From contig NC_088171.1 in assembly GCF_028769735.1 (NCBI RefSeq), positions 68,589,216 to 68,653,215 on the forward strand: a stretch of DNA of 64,000 bases, in the 5' to 3' direction. The stretch is from Zonotrichia leucophrys gambelii (taxonomy: Eukaryota; Chordata; Aves; Passeriformes; Passerellidae). Position numbers and translations under genes: made by a program. The notes below the pieces were generated by a model. That model was not told where the DNA came from. It made no database searches and saw nothing but the letters and a program-made list of their open reading frames with translations. Below are positions 23,801-36,449 of this stretch, piece after piece; position 1 is the stretch's first letter, and every line of letters begins with the position of its first letter.

Positions 23801-24160
23801 AATTTCTCCAGATCTTCATTCTAATGCAACATAATGAGACTATTAGGAAAATAACTACTTCATCCATGTTGTGAAGTGATGAGAGAAATCAATAAAATAT
23901 GCAATGCAAATTCCAAGGGTAAAGATGCCTGAGTAACACCAAACTACATAATCCTCTACAAAACTTCATTTATGACAGTCCTAGTGCTGAATATACACTA
24001 GCTCACAAAGGCAAAATTTTAAAAAATAATGGAATAGTTTCACCAGAATTTCTAAATTCAGTTACTATTAAATTGTGTCACAACTTGGAAGCCCTCTGTC
24101 AGGTAATGTATTGAGTGATTACTTCACTGCCATCAGATAAACACATACTTGAAGTATCTC

Positions 24161-24370
24161 TCAAGTTAAAATATTTTGCTTGTATTCCCGCTGAAATATA
24201 AAGAACTGGGCTCCTGTCTTGACATTGCTGGATTCTTTCCTCTGACCCTGGAGCCTTCTCTCCTCCAATCTGAACAACCTCAATTCTCTCAGCCCATCTT
24301 CACAGGAGAGATGTTCCAGCCCCATGACCACCTTGGTAGACCTGCTTTGGACTTGCTCCAACAGATCCAC
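24161..24370 (-). pseudogene. CR1 ORF2 C-terminal open frame
   Basis: A 69-codon frame whose first 45 or so residues (MDLLEQVQSRS, GLEHLSCEDGLRELRLF, RLEERRLQGQ) are clear CR1 ORF2. The last 20 or so residues run past the element border into unrelated flank. The Met is an internal residue of the ancestral protein (family MELLERVQ), not a start. Relic only. Confidence 0.85.
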
Positions 24371-24572
24371 AGGTCTTTCCTCTGCTGGGGCCCCAGAGCT
24401 GCATGCAGCTCTCCAGGTGGGGTGTCACCAGAGCAGAGGGGAAGAATCACCTCCTTGCCCTGTTGGCCACACTACTTTGGATGCAGTCTAGGATAGGATT
24501 GGCTTTCTGGGCTGCAAGTGCACATTGCTGAGTCATGTGGAGCTTCTCATCAACCAACACCCCCAAAAATAA
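24230..24572 (-). mobile_element. CR1 LINE, reverse transcriptase C-terminal fragment
   Basis: On the minus strand this encodes the CR1 ORF2 stretch downstream of the catalytic motif. From 24570 down it has the segments for [12 protein letters not shown] and AQKANPI. It then has the region for LLEQVQSRSTKVV and GLEHLSCEDGLRELRLF, followed by RLEERRLQGQR at about 24250. The family forms are ELLERVQRRATKM, GLEHLSYEERLRELGLF and SLEKRRLRGD. Coding continuity is broken around 24400-24420. It lacks both the 3' tail and the 5' part, so it is an internal fragment and probably an old insertion trimmed by deletion. Confidence 0.92.
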
Positions 24573-26759
24573 TCTCCAACAGCCAGAGAGAGTACTTGTA
24601 AAATAACAAAATAAGGACAATAAGGATAATAAGAGGTATCACTACTAAAATAATGTCTCTCCAGAATTACAACTATTTGTTTCATTAGCATCAGAGCTCT
24701 TCTATACCACATCTCTTATTTAAAAGCTAGAAAATACCTTCTCTTTTGCAGTTCATTAGCTTTCCCTTTTCAAGGAGGGCAAATTTAAACAAGGTCCTTT
24801 GTCCTTCTAGTTTAAATGCTAGAAACTACTCAGTATCTGTGTACATAATCAAGCTTCACTGCTTAGATCAAGTCAGTTTAAAACCAATTTAACTGAGTGC
24901 AAACTACTGCAGGGACACTTTATTTCAGTCAGGTGTATGCCAGTTTCAAGTGGTTTAAAATAAGCTGAAACAACAGGAGATTAAGCTAGCATTTACACAA
25001 ATGTTGCATTACCTTAATTTAAATTGGAGTCACTTTCTTGGCAAGTTTTCCCTAAAACGTTGCTTTTTTTTCTCAGGGTAAGTCTGACTATATTAAGTAA
25101 TAGAAATATGTAATGTAATGAACTGCCACCCTTCAATTGGAGGTCACTACCTGTTTAGTTGAAATGTGATAATTGTAGTGAAAATGCTACCACAAACATG
25201 GGGTAGAGAAGATTAAATGAAAACATTGATAGGGACATGGCTTCTACATGAAGGCTTCCATCCAGTCCTACTATATAAGAGTGAGGGAAAGAGCAAGGGA
25301 AAAAAGAAGAAATTAATTTTCTGTTTGAAGCTATTGATAGTTCATGGGGAATTACTGATAATAAGCTATTCCAAAAGAAGAGGAACTAACAAAGCCAGCT
25401 TTCTTATGCAACTGTGTCCTGTGTGCCCTTTAATAATTATGGACAGAAATCCTAGCTGTCTTAAATGAGTTCTGACTCTCCTAAGTTCTCCCCCTACATC
25501 CCACAGTATCCCTTGCTTTCTCCTATATGAGAAGAGCAGCATCTGCGGTGGCTGAGAGGCAGCTCCATATGTGTAGGTAGGTCAGATATGATGTGCACAG
25601 CAGCTGCAGGATCAGGAGGACAAGCAGAACTTGTAACTGTTGGGATCACACTGTACCACTTCCCTGAGGGGGCAGTGAGGAGAGGGTGGGAGTGCCCATT
25701 TGGCCCTCCTTCTGCTTATTTGACAATTTTCAGGTAATTCTGGTAACTTGAAAGCTACAACTGTTCTTAGTCTCCTTCTAATTTAGTTTAAAATTACTGA
25801 TTGACTCAAAAACATCATGACATGAAAGACATCTCAGCTACAGGCAAAGGAATGCTTTGCACGAGTTTCACATATATGTTTAGGTGTTCCAGTAATTTTC
25901 ATACATATGTGGTTATCATGATGTTTTGCAGGTGGGCGCATTAAGGAATGGACACATTATGTTTCTTGCCAAAGAGAGCCTAGCTAAGACAGGCTTGTGA
26001 GGATAAAATGCAGTTTCACTCCCAGTCTTGTACCCTAACCACTGGATAAGCTTGATCATTGGCATTCACTTCCATGGAGAGATCAATGAGCTCACTTGCA
26101 CTGGGGAGATGGAAAGACTGGTCAGAGTAACTTGGTTGTATTTTTATTTTAGAAAGTGACTAAACATGACAAATGGGTTTCCAATTTCCAGTTGTCTTAG
26201 CTGCAGCAACAAGGGGAGCACTGACCCAAGAATAAAATGTCAACAAAATTCCTAGTTACAGGACAAGCCTTTCTGGGAGACCAAACTTTACATCAGTATT
26301 TGAATTTACCAGAAGTTGAGAACTCATTTTTATCAAAAATAACAAAACCTTGCAGTTCTTGGTTTAGAAATATTTGAAATTGAGTAATTTTGCAGTTTTC
26401 TAAGCATTTTTAATTAAAAATAATGGAAAGACGTATCCAAAGTAGTCAAGTTTTGCAAACTCAAATGAGTTAATATGTTTCCAAAAGGGTTTGGAAACTA
26501 AATTTAAAAATGTCTTCATGAGAAAATTATTTGTTTACCAGTACTAATAAGCGATGTTTGCAAAGGCAACATTTTTGACGAAACTTTCCATTATTCCATT
26601 AAAGGCTCTAATGACCACTTGATGTAATAGAAACCACACAGGGAATTTCCTACTGCTGGCATTAATTCCATCAGAATTGTCAGCGAGCAATACCCAAGAT
26701 CTTTGCTGCTTTCAATGCCATTGATTAGGGAGGAGGTTTTGCAGACCTGGCAGTCATCT
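24573..26759. other. Mostly unique sequence, no gene seen
   Basis: Contains one MIR-like relic (25925-26055). A segment at about 26540-26700 has rare CpGs and AT-rich homeobox-like words and might be conserved non-coding DNA, but I cannot test that here. Confidence 0.4.
25925..26055 (-). mobile_element. MIR-like SINE relic
   Basis: The plus strand resembles the reverse complement of MIR. TTTCTTGCCAAAGAGAGCCT followed by AGCTAAGACAGG matches GACTTGCCCAAGGTCACACAGCTAG. It is followed at the expected spacing by TTTCACTCCCAGTCTTGTAC and CCTAACCACTGGATAA, which match the CCAGGTCT ... AACCACT end. The B-box region is degraded. Confidence 0.45.
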
Positions 26760-27000
26760 GCAAACCCTCACTGGGATGAAGGGTTATGCTTTGAGATGGT
26801 TTTGATCATTCCTCACACAACGGCAGCTACTCCTTTGACTCATGACCTTTCACCATTCCCATTCAAGAGCACTTCAGCAAAACTTCTGGGAAAGAATGTG
26901 CAATGCCCTGAGCTACAATGCCAGCAATATGCTGACAGCACCCAGCTCTGCTCCTCAAGGCTGGCTTCCTCCCAGCTCTTCTACTGTTTGTAGGAAATTA
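26760..27000 (+). mobile_element. Ancient LINE fragment (CR1/L3-like reverse transcriptase)
   Basis: In one plus-strand frame the segment reads LSPFPF, a short linker, then KLLGKNVQCPELQ and CQQYADSTQL. This matches the conserved core of the older amniote CR1/L3-type reverse transcriptases, whose consensus is LSPMLFNIYM, a linker, and HQYADDTQLYLSF. The order and the roughly 30-residue spacing are right. The catalytic YADD here reads YADS (26928-26939), so the second Asp is lost. The sequence is more diverged than the CR1 copies elsewhere in the window, suggesting an older insertion. Downstream to about 27250 I cannot align it with confidence. Confidence 0.6.
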
Positions 27001-28199
27001 GAAGCCTGCTGAATGAAAGGCAGATGGTGTGATGGACAACCTCTGATCCCTATCAGCAAGTTACACAATGTAGACTGGTAGATCTTTTCAGTACATGATA
27101 AAATGAATTGTGCTTTTGCTGTCACCAAATTAATTCTTGGTCTTAGTGCCTGCAGACCTTTAGAACTGAAGATGGTTTGCTTGTCCTGTCTGAAAAACTG
27201 GGATGTAGTCATGCTGTCAGACTGATTCAACACCCTCATGCTTCCTTTTTGCATGAAAAAAATTGTTAGCCAGAGGAAAAAAGGCTACCATAAGTATGGT
27301 GAAAAAATATGCAGGCACTTATTTTCATAGTCTAATATTAGGGTAAAGATGTATATACAACTAGCAAAGAAAAATAGAAAGTAACTTTGAAAATAAAGCC
27401 AAAATAAATTTCCTGAAAGTAAGAACACAGGAGTTTATTAATCAGTAAACTAAATAAAAATAAATAGTTTCTTAAATTAAAGAAACCCAGAATCACTGTC
27501 CATGCAATAAGTAGAATTGTAGGCTAAGACACTAGTTATTCTTAATAGTGTAATTGAAATCTATTCCTATATACATAAAGTAGTTTATCTTCTCTTTACA
27601 GTATTAGTCTTGGTGAAGTGAGGAACCCTTAGCATCAAATTCACTGACTTATATTCCTTGTCTGGAAAAGTACAGTTGCATCTTTAGTCTGTATTTTAGT
27701 ACAGTCTCTAGATGAGTCCAAGACTTTGCTTTTATTACCTGAAAAAAAAAGGGCTTTCCCTTATATTTCCTCTGTGAGAATTTCTAGAACTCTACCCTTG
27801 CAGTTTGAGAATAAATAAAGTGCTGGATGATTAGACCCCATACTTGACAATATACTTGAGTATACTCAAGTATTTTTAATGGGGAGCTGGGAGTCAGCAA
27901 ACACCTTCTGTTCCACCAGAACTGCCTAATGGAATGCCTCTTGCCTCATGTTCACCTACCAGTGTCAGAATTTCATGCAATCTTGATGTTTGACCCACCA
28001 CAAGTGCTGTGCATTTGTACAGGTACCTGCTTGTCATGGGCCAAGGTTGCAGCTCCCAGGCCTGGCTGTACAGGAGTACACGGAGACAGACCGTGTTTCT
28101 CGTCAGCAGGGAGAACTGATGGGATTTTTCAGAGCTGCAGGGGATGTGATGGCAATTGTTTACCTCATTGTCAGATAGTGTGGCAGGTGAGAACCAGGA
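27001..28199. other. Unique sequence with a perfect palindrome
   Basis: No gene recognised. It may include the decayed downstream part of the LINE at 26760-27000. A perfect 22-bp palindrome lies at 27852-27873. Confidence 0.4.
27852..27873. repeat. Perfect 22-bp palindrome
   Basis: The half-site ATACTTGAGTA is followed immediately by its exact reverse complement, with no spacer. Partial copies (ATACTTGACA, ATACTTGAG) lie just upstream. It could be a cruciform or dimer binding site, or simply chance. Confidence 0.9.
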
Positions 28200-28440
28200 C
28201 ACATGTGAGAAGAATCTCTTTCAAATTTTTACTCAAAGTCTGGTGCTGGGAGTCTCTGGTTTCCCAATGGGGTGTGTCTTCAGCTGCTGTTTTTCTGGTT
28301 GCCAGGAGGGTCAAAGAAGATAAATAAATTGGAAGAGCATTCCAAGCCCTCGTTGAGGCTGCGGTTGCTAGGTGGCTTTGATTCACAAACAGGGTATCTA
28401 CCTCGTTTCTGTGGCTCCCAGAAGGAACAATGAAGATGAA
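28200..28440 (-). mobile_element. Possible LINE ORF2 C-terminal remnant
   Basis: A 99-codon minus-strand frame (28470-28171) contains TRAWNALPIYLSSL and, further on, TLSKNLKEILLT. Many CR1/L2/L3 reverse transcriptases end with a LWNSLP..LR segment followed by SFKKKLKTHLF. The order is right, but about 20 unrelated residues lie between the two motifs and the rest does not align. It is opposite in strand to the LINE fragment at 26760. Weak. Confidence 0.3.
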
Positions 28441-31400
28441 TAACAAGGCAAAGTGCATTGTAGCTTTCATTCAGGCTTTAATGTCCCTGTTCTGGTAAAA
28501 GATTCCTCAACATCTGAGGAAAAGGAGGAAAGTACATGGTGTATCAAACTGTGTTTGAAAGATTTCTTATAAGTGTTGGGTTTTTTCCGTATGGAGAGAC
28601 ATGTTTGGATGTCATTAGCCTTCAAGGCTTGGTCCCAAAATGCTCTGATTTAGATTAATGGTTTAAGGATTTATCATTACTTCCTTTCCTGGACTAAAGA
28701 AGAAGGGAATTAGCTTAGAAAGGAGTGCTTCAGAGATGAAGCACTCATTCAGCTCTGCTACAGCCTTCAGGTGAGGCAGGCTGGAGTGTAAGGAAGAAAT
28801 CCTGCTGAGAGGTGCCAATGGGAGCAGCATGCTCTTTTTTCTCATTCCTGGTATGAGATAGCCAAGGTCAGATGAAACCGTAGAACTGGCTCTGAAGCTT
28901 CCTGGTATTTCAAGACCGTCAAAGAAATCAGTAGAGAACAGCTCATAGCTGAGAATCAGACTACTGCCTATTCCAAGGAGATAAGTATTTCTTCTTTCTT
29001 CATATATATATATTTTCAAGTAGACTTGCATACATGCACACATTATGGTGTTACACCTGGATTGCTTCATCACAGCTGTATTCTTTACTTGTCTTATACC
29101 TGCAAAAAATTGTCTTCTTTACTTGCCAGCCTTAAATGAAGACATGGTGACTGAGGCAGGGGGGCTAGATATTCTGCTTTAATGATCAGAACATAGTTTT
29201 TGGGGATAATATCAAGGGACTTGACTTTCCTTCAGCCACAGTAATAGCCTAAGTATCCCCTGCTTCTGCTTGCTACCTTGCACTGCATGCTCACTTGTGT
29301 TAATACCACTTTTGATGGAGTAACATGATGCCACTTGGCAAAAACAAACCAACAGAAGCATTGGAGAAGCAAGAATGCTGTTTTAAATCAGAATAAACTT
29401 CAAGTCTACCTTGCATATCACCTTGAAGCTGCAGAAGCAGTAAGAGTGGCACAGCTGAAAAACCAAGAAGGTCTGCTCAGGATGGCTCCAATGGCCAAAA
29501 GAAACATGTTGCTATGCTGAAGTAGATAAGTACACTCAAATTGTTTGACTTTGGCATCTTAATTTACGAACATTTATATGTCAATAATGGACCTTAAAGA
29601 AGACAAATGAATAGCCAGGAAGGAGGACTCCCCGTTTCAGCAGTAGTGGGCACTATACTAGTTCAAGATGTATGTGAAACTCACCCTTCAGTGTTAAAGA
29701 GTTGGTGAAAGCAATTTTTCTGCCAGGACAGGGATTATCTTTTTGATGCATTTGTAAAATACCTGACACAGGAAGGGTGGGGTCTTCCTCTGATAGAAAT
29801 GGCATGAAGAATAGAGCACTTCAGGAGATCTCACGCTCAGCCAGAGGAGCTTAATCTCATTAAAGGGACATGAGGATGATACACTGTGTAAGCTGATTAA
29901 CGTTTACGCAGAGAACACTACTACTTGTATGAGGTTTTGAAAAAGGATGCCTATTTATAGTGTGAGGAAACTGAAAAAAATAGCTTCTATTAAAAAAACC
30001 CCAACAGCCCAAACCCAAACCAGACAATAAAAGGTGTAAGAAAAACCATATTTACACTATTGCAGAAGAGTTCTACAGTAATGCAAAACAGACCTCCCTC
30101 TTTGCCTTCACATACTGAATTTTTCTTTCTGGGTATTTCTCATAGATTGAGTGGTTTAATAGAATAGAAAACAAAAAGATAAACAGTCAAATTACTTCAG
30201 ACATACTTAATTGAAACTTAATTTAATGCTTCTGAAAGGCACTGGATTTGCAACATCAGAAATTTAATTATTCATCTGCAGAACAAGAACTTTCTGTGCA
30301 GTACTGATGACATCTTTTCATCTAATCCTATGAACAGAACTCCACACAGAACAGCAGAAAATGTTTAGATGAGAAACAGAGTTTTTTACTTTGGTATAAC
30401 AGCAGCTGGCACTTTTTTATTTGGGACTGGTAGTAGTTGCTTACTAGGATCTGAACTGAAATGAGAAGCTTGTTTTTTACTTGGTTCTACAACATCCTTA
30501 GATCAACTCAAGGGCTCCTGTTATTGAGTTATGGTGAGTTTCAGCTGGTGACCTACAGTATAAAGGACCTAGTTCCCATTACTGACTCCCTTGGCAGTTT
30601 GCAAACTAGTGTTATGCAAAATTAGTGTTTGCTTCTGATATAAAAAATTATCCACAGTTGGGATATCCCTGTAATTTTATAGATGAGATCAGATATAATC
30701 TCACAGAAAAGTGTAATTGTATAATCTACCTGTCTTAGTTTAACAGTACCTTCAAAGACTTTTTAATGGGAAGCACTTCATTTTAAGGTTAGTTGTGCAC
30801 TTCAAAAAGAGAGAGTTAGGGCCAAAAAGGGGGAGTATGGTCAGACAAGCTCTGGCAAATATCACTTTTGCTTTTGCAGTTTGAGAAATTAATGCCCCCA
30901 GTTCTCTGTTCAGGTTCTCTCCCTAAAGTTGTCATCCCTACACCAGGTTTTGTGGGAAATTGTCTGAGACAAGAAAATCCATTTCGTTCACTGACTTAGT
31001 AATGTGTGTAATAACCTCCAGGAGACCTGGTGCAGCTTCTGCCAAACCTACCATTGTGGAAACAGAAATGTGAGGCTTGTGTGCCTCAGCTTTGCCACTG
31101 TGTACACTGGGGTATTTGGAGAAAACCAAATCAATTGTGACAAAGAAAAAGCCAGGGACACACTTATCAGCATGACAGGAGGGCATGTCTCTATTGGCTT
31201 TTGTATGATCACCTTTTTTTGCCATAAAGATCTATGCCTATAGTCTGTATATAATTTTTTTCTTCTACATTATTGTCTTGTTTAAAATAGCCTGTATTTC
31301 CCATCCTTTGGCTATTTCCAACAAGTGGAGGAGGTTCCTGTTGCTGTCACCTACATCCTTTGTAACTCTGATTGGTAAATAAAATTCATCTCTGACAGTG

Positions 31401-33225
31401 TCTTACTTTGACTAAACCAAATGGCCAGAGCTGATGCCACATTTATGATTGTGCTTCAATGTTCTCATGAAAACATCCAAGCAAGAAGGATACTAATTTA
31501 TGGACAGGGATAATTTACATATAAATGACTGGGCTTTTGTTCATAACAAATTTTAAGCATACCACAAGATTTAGGCAAGGTAAAATAGTCTGTTAGGAGT
31601 AAGAACTGTCACACAGATTATTGAAGCACACAAACATTTAGATAGGTAATTAAATTGTTTACCTTAATCAGGAAAAGCCTTGTGAAGCTTGGAGAATATC
31701 CTATTTTGTAGTCAAGATATAAAATGTTTTTTAATGGGAGTGAAGTTTATGAGGGGAAAAACATTTCCTCTGTGAAAGGATATTTGTGCAAGGAATTTCA
31801 ATTGAGAGCAATTAACAACATTAACATTAACAACAAGTTCTCTAAGCATCCCTTTCTGTAGTGTTTTACCAGGGTGAAGGTAGTTCTGAAAAAAATACCA
31901 GGAAAATGAATAGGAATATATGATCAATTTACTGAAATATGTAAGTGAAACCTGAAACATGCTTAATGCTCATGGTTCAAGCTTGCCTGCTTTCAAATGT
32001 TCCATAGGGTCAAATTAACTACTGTGGTTTGCTGTCAATGGCTGGCAGCAAGCATATTGCTCAGTACATCCAAATATGACATTTCAAATTGCTATTTAAT
32101 CTATACAGAAAGGAGTGATTGTCACATCTTGATATATTTAGTATGGGGAGATTGATAAAAGTTCAGTCTGCTGCTTTCAGAAATAATAGAATGTTATCGA
32201 ATCAAGAGAGGCTCATGCAGGGTGTGCTATTGCTGCATGTAAATTAGAATTACAACCCATATGATGACAGGTCCATGGTGGAATGGTCTCTCTAATCTCA
32301 CATTGTCTTTACTAAGCTGCCTTCCAGGACAGGTATGCATATTATGAAATATTTCTGTTCCTTGCACTTAATGTGTGAGTAAAGTATGTACTAGTGCTCT
32401 CTGGGAGGCTCTAGAATCCATAAAGATGTAAAAAATATGGTGGATTGTAGTTTTATTAGACTGCCCAACACATGTTTATAAAACAGTATTTTCTTTTTCT
32501 TTTCAATGTTGACATTTTAGGGTTTTTTTAAAATTCCGAATTAAAAAAAAAAAAAGGAAAAGGAAAATTAATGTCATGACAGTATTCCCCCCCTTCTTTT
32601 TGTAAGAATATATACTTTATGATATTGAACTTTTGCCACAGTCCGTTTAAGTGCTTCTTGTCCCAGAATAATTTAGACCCTGTTGACCAATTTAATTTGA
32701 GGGTTTTTTTGCCAGGGGTATTTCATAGATATTAAGTTGCTACAAAGTTTATTAAAAGATTTTGCCAAGTAGAACTGACAGATTGTTGTGCAGAGAACTT
32801 ATAAATCCCTCCATACCAGGAAAGGTGCAATATGAACTCAAACCTTGGCAGACTAGACAGGATTCACATGCAAGATCGATCTTGAAATTCAAATGCAAAG
32901 TACGTCTCATTTGTATCTGCTGTTCACAGAGCTACCTGTTGGTTGATCAGCCCTTGCTCTCCCTTTCCCCACTAAATGTCTCCCTTTCTGTGGTGCCTCA
33001 AATCAAATACTCCAATAATACATCTGGGCAAATCCAATGATTCCCTGCTATGGGAAGGGACAGTGCTACTTCCTTTCCCCTCCCCTCCCACGCCTCTGGT
33101 CTTGCCATCCTGTCATGTTCCCTCCTGTCTGCTGCAGGTTCAGCTCACCAATCCTAGAAAAAACCCCTTTGCTTCTCTGGAGGTTTTTTTTCTGGGTTAC
33201 TGAGTGGAATTAGTTTGGTGCATGT

Positions 33226-33251
33226 CTTGTGAGTGCCAGGGCTCTCACAAG
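33226..33251. repeat. 26-bp hairpin-forming inverted repeat
   Basis: CTTGTGAG, T, GCC, then loop AG, then GGC, T, CTCACAAG. The arms pair over 11 bp with one T-T mismatch and a 2-base loop. No run of T follows and there is no gene nearby, so it is not a bacterial-type terminator. The role is unknown. Confidence 0.8.
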
Positions 33252-35403
33252 GGAGTGGTGAGTGTGTTTTAACAGCAGCAGAGTAGCAGCGGTGAGCTGC
33301 TAGATTGGCTCAATTTGATTGTTGAATTTTATTTGAAGGCTACTCTGCTTCTTGCAGAGATTATGCACACATGAAATTTTGCATTTCTCCTAACTCATAT
33401 TGTATCTTCAGGTAATTTGACTTGGTTTTCCTAGGAGTGTCTGTTTCAACAGGAGACCTTGTTACTGATAAAAAGCTGGCCACAGATAAGGTGTAGAAAA
33501 CCTTCCAGACTTTGTCTAGAAAAGAAAGGATACTGGAAATTCATGAGGTGAAAAATCATGCCACAACCATTTAAATGTGCTTTGACAGAGACGGTGAACT
33601 AGTGCATGTAGCTACACCAGAGAGGCAGCCAATGTCCCAATATCCACATCACTTTCCTGCTGGAATTCCTTGCACCCAAAGATGTCAGAGGGGGAGGGCA
33701 GCACAGCTGCCATTTGTCACTCATGGCCATGACTCTGGCAGGCAATTAGCCCTGGGCCTGTTCTGAGAGAGTGTTATTATCCTGGAGATGTGTCCATTTA
33801 GATTTTTGAAATGATCCTATTGTGGACAAAAAGCTGGGAACACTATTACTGGAAAGACGTTTCTTAGAAATTGAAAGAAAAGAATAGAATGAGGATGGAA
33901 GACTTGCCACAATTAAATGTGAAGCAATCACAATTGTAAGGCATAATTAAAAACCCACAGAGTTCTAGCTAATATTTAAACTGATTAAAACAGCTGAAAA
34001 TGATAATGATTTTTCTACAGGAAAGCTAAATATTTCCAGTATTGGTAAAAATATTTCTGTGTGAAACACTTCAGGCATGGACGTTTTAGGCACTCAGGGA
34101 TTATGCTGTGTATTTAGTTAATTCTTGGCTTTGAAGTGTATAAAATAATGATAGCAATCCTTTGCAGTCTTGAGCAAACTGGACTTCAAGGAGTGGAGAG
34201 TTCATTACTGCTTTTAGCCATTCTTAATGAGAGAGGTTCCCAGAACCCACATGTGTGCACGTGTATGTATCCATCCATCTCTTGCACTCAGTTACGTTGA
34301 TTGATTTCACCAAAAGACATCAGAAGGGCAATTCATAGAACTTAGGACCTTTTTATGAAAACAGTCATATATAAAATGCACTTGCTAAATGCAAACATAG
34401 AAAATTAGTTCAGCTGTTACTATCAGCTGTTACTTTCCCTATTCAGAATTCATCAATACAAGAGAAACAGGCTTTATCCTTAGGTGATTAGAGGTCATAC
34501 CTTTTTAGACACCAGAAAGTCCAACCATGATGCACAAAGCTGTAGGAAACAAGGCTTCTGCTTTTCATGTAATCAGTTGCTACATTACTGTAAAGACACA
34601 AAACCAGATATTTTGCTTTTCATGCAGCATCTTCTGCAATATTTGCATATTTCTGTGTGTTAGGAGTTAACCCTGGTATGCAGTTAAGCCAGAGTCGGTG
34701 CAACCTACTGAGAATACTTTGTTTTCAATTTGGTAATGAAAATTCTTGTCATAGCCATTTTCGTAGCTGAAGACTATGAATAAGTGAAGCAGCATCCAAG
34801 TCTGCCACACCACACAGTAGAGGAACATGTGAATGTGTCTGCCCCATAAAAACATCATTTATACAGAACAAAGGAACCTTTACAGGCTACAAAGCATGAT
34901 ATAAAAATTGGAGCTGCATCAGCTGCCTTTGGACTCCAGCACTGCAAATTGTCTAAACTGCATTTTGTAATTAAGCACCATTATCAAGCCACTGTTAAAG
35001 AAGATACATTGAAGGTCAGAAGCAAACACAGCAGCATGAAGCTCCTGAGAGCTGAATTTCCCTGCTAAGGAACAGTGTGAATTGACCAGCATTACTACAA
35101 CCAAAATTTTTACTGTATTCAAGCTTGCTAATTTAACTCTGTTTTGGGTATTTCTGTGCTATACCATAATTTGTCACACAAACACTCTTGACTTGAGTCC
35201 TGGTAAATAAATATAATCAGGTAGTACAGCCTATTTCAGGTATCAATTCAGTATCTTAACATTCCTGGATATACTGTGGATTAGAAAGGCTGGAACACAA
35301 AACCAGCAGAGACTTCTGATCTCCAGCAAATCAAGAAATGTCAACATGTTGTGGTGCTCTGGACAAAGGAGATGATTACATTCTTTTTAATCTGTAAGGA
35401 TCG

Positions 35404-35419
35404 TTTCACTGCAGTGAAA
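35404..35419. repeat. Perfect 16-bp palindrome
   Basis: TTTCACTGCAGTGAAA is its own reverse complement. It lies in AT-rich sequence with many TAAT/ATTA words (about 35360-35720). Confidence 0.9.
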
Positions 35420-36449
35420 TTTTCCTGCAGAAACCTTATCAAAATTTCACATTATGTAGAACTACTGATTTCTTTTTTACATTTAGAAAAGGTACAATCG
35501 GATTAAAGGTCTTGTTTTTATTTGTTCACAACTAGTTTCACTTTAATGCATTTAAAACTTACAAACTGCAAACTTACCAACACATGTATTTTGATGAACT
35601 CTACTATAAAGGACATGTATTTGATTTAATATTACTTCAATTAAGTATTTGCATTTCCTCCATAACTTTTCATTTATAGTGCATTTATCAAGGAAAATAT
35701 TTCACTGTGGGTAATCAAAGAACTTAAAAGCATTTTGTTGTAGTGAAACCAATGCAAAATGTATTTAGCAGCAATCAGGATTTACAGAACAGGACAGTAT
35801 AACAGAGCCAGGTTTATAAATATAACAAGTTTCACGTCGTGGAAACATTTCCTAGTACCTAAGGCTTGCCTGAAGCCCCAGCTCCTCCTGACATCTGACA
35901 TAGTGTTCACTACTCATTTCTGCCCCATAAGGAAAAATGGCAAGTCCTCTTAGTCAAGTGTCTAGTCAAGTTCCCAATTTGCATCAATTTAGGGAATTCT
36001 AATGAATCTTTATTGACACAGAAGAAAGAATATGCTGGTGATTATAGCCACAGGCTATTTCTTTGATCTTCAGAAGTCACTTAAAGGCAGAATTGCTAAA
36101 AAAAAGTAGTAATCAGTCAGTAGGATTTCCAGGGCCTGTTTGTCATAGACAACAGTATAAATTAGGCACCTGGTGCTTCCAAAAATCCTGTCTACACGTC
36201 TTTGGCCAAGTTCAAACTGCAGAGCAGTTGCACTCCAGGGTTCTACATCTTGTGTGCACAGATTTTCTTCCCATGGAAACCAAGGTGTAGGATGGGGAGG
36301 GGGAAATGTTCCCTCCCTCAACTCAGAGGTTGCACTTGGGTACAGCTGATGCACTGGGAAGCACTCTTGCAGCATTTGATGCAACTTCAAATATTGGCAC
36401 AGTGTAAAACTTCCAAACAAAGTGTTCAAGTATGTTAAAAAATTCAAGC

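Larger units (their letters stand above)
22808..24229. other. Mostly unique sequence, no gene seen
   Basis: Holds an AT-rich hairpin cluster (23381-23461) and a MIR-like relic (23655-23800); otherwise nothing recognised. Confidence 0.45.
28441..36449. other. Long repeat-poor stretch, no gene seen
   Basis: About 8 kb with no CR1 copy and no recognised exon. A minus-strand frame of 136 codons (28663-29073) and overlapping frames of 79-95 codons on both strands near 31.0-31.2 kb show no known protein. There are short A/T homopolymers (A13 at 32543-32555) and small palindromes at 33226-33251 and 35404-35419. Confidence 0.4.

Noticed and set aside
28663..29073. 136-codon minus-strand frame
   Set aside because: Leu/Ser-rich, no known motif, no homologous segment seen elsewhere; insufficient to call a gene.
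30938..31243. Overlapping frames of 79 and 95 codons on opposite strands
   Set aside because: No recognisable domain, no splice context, and both strands open over the same bases.
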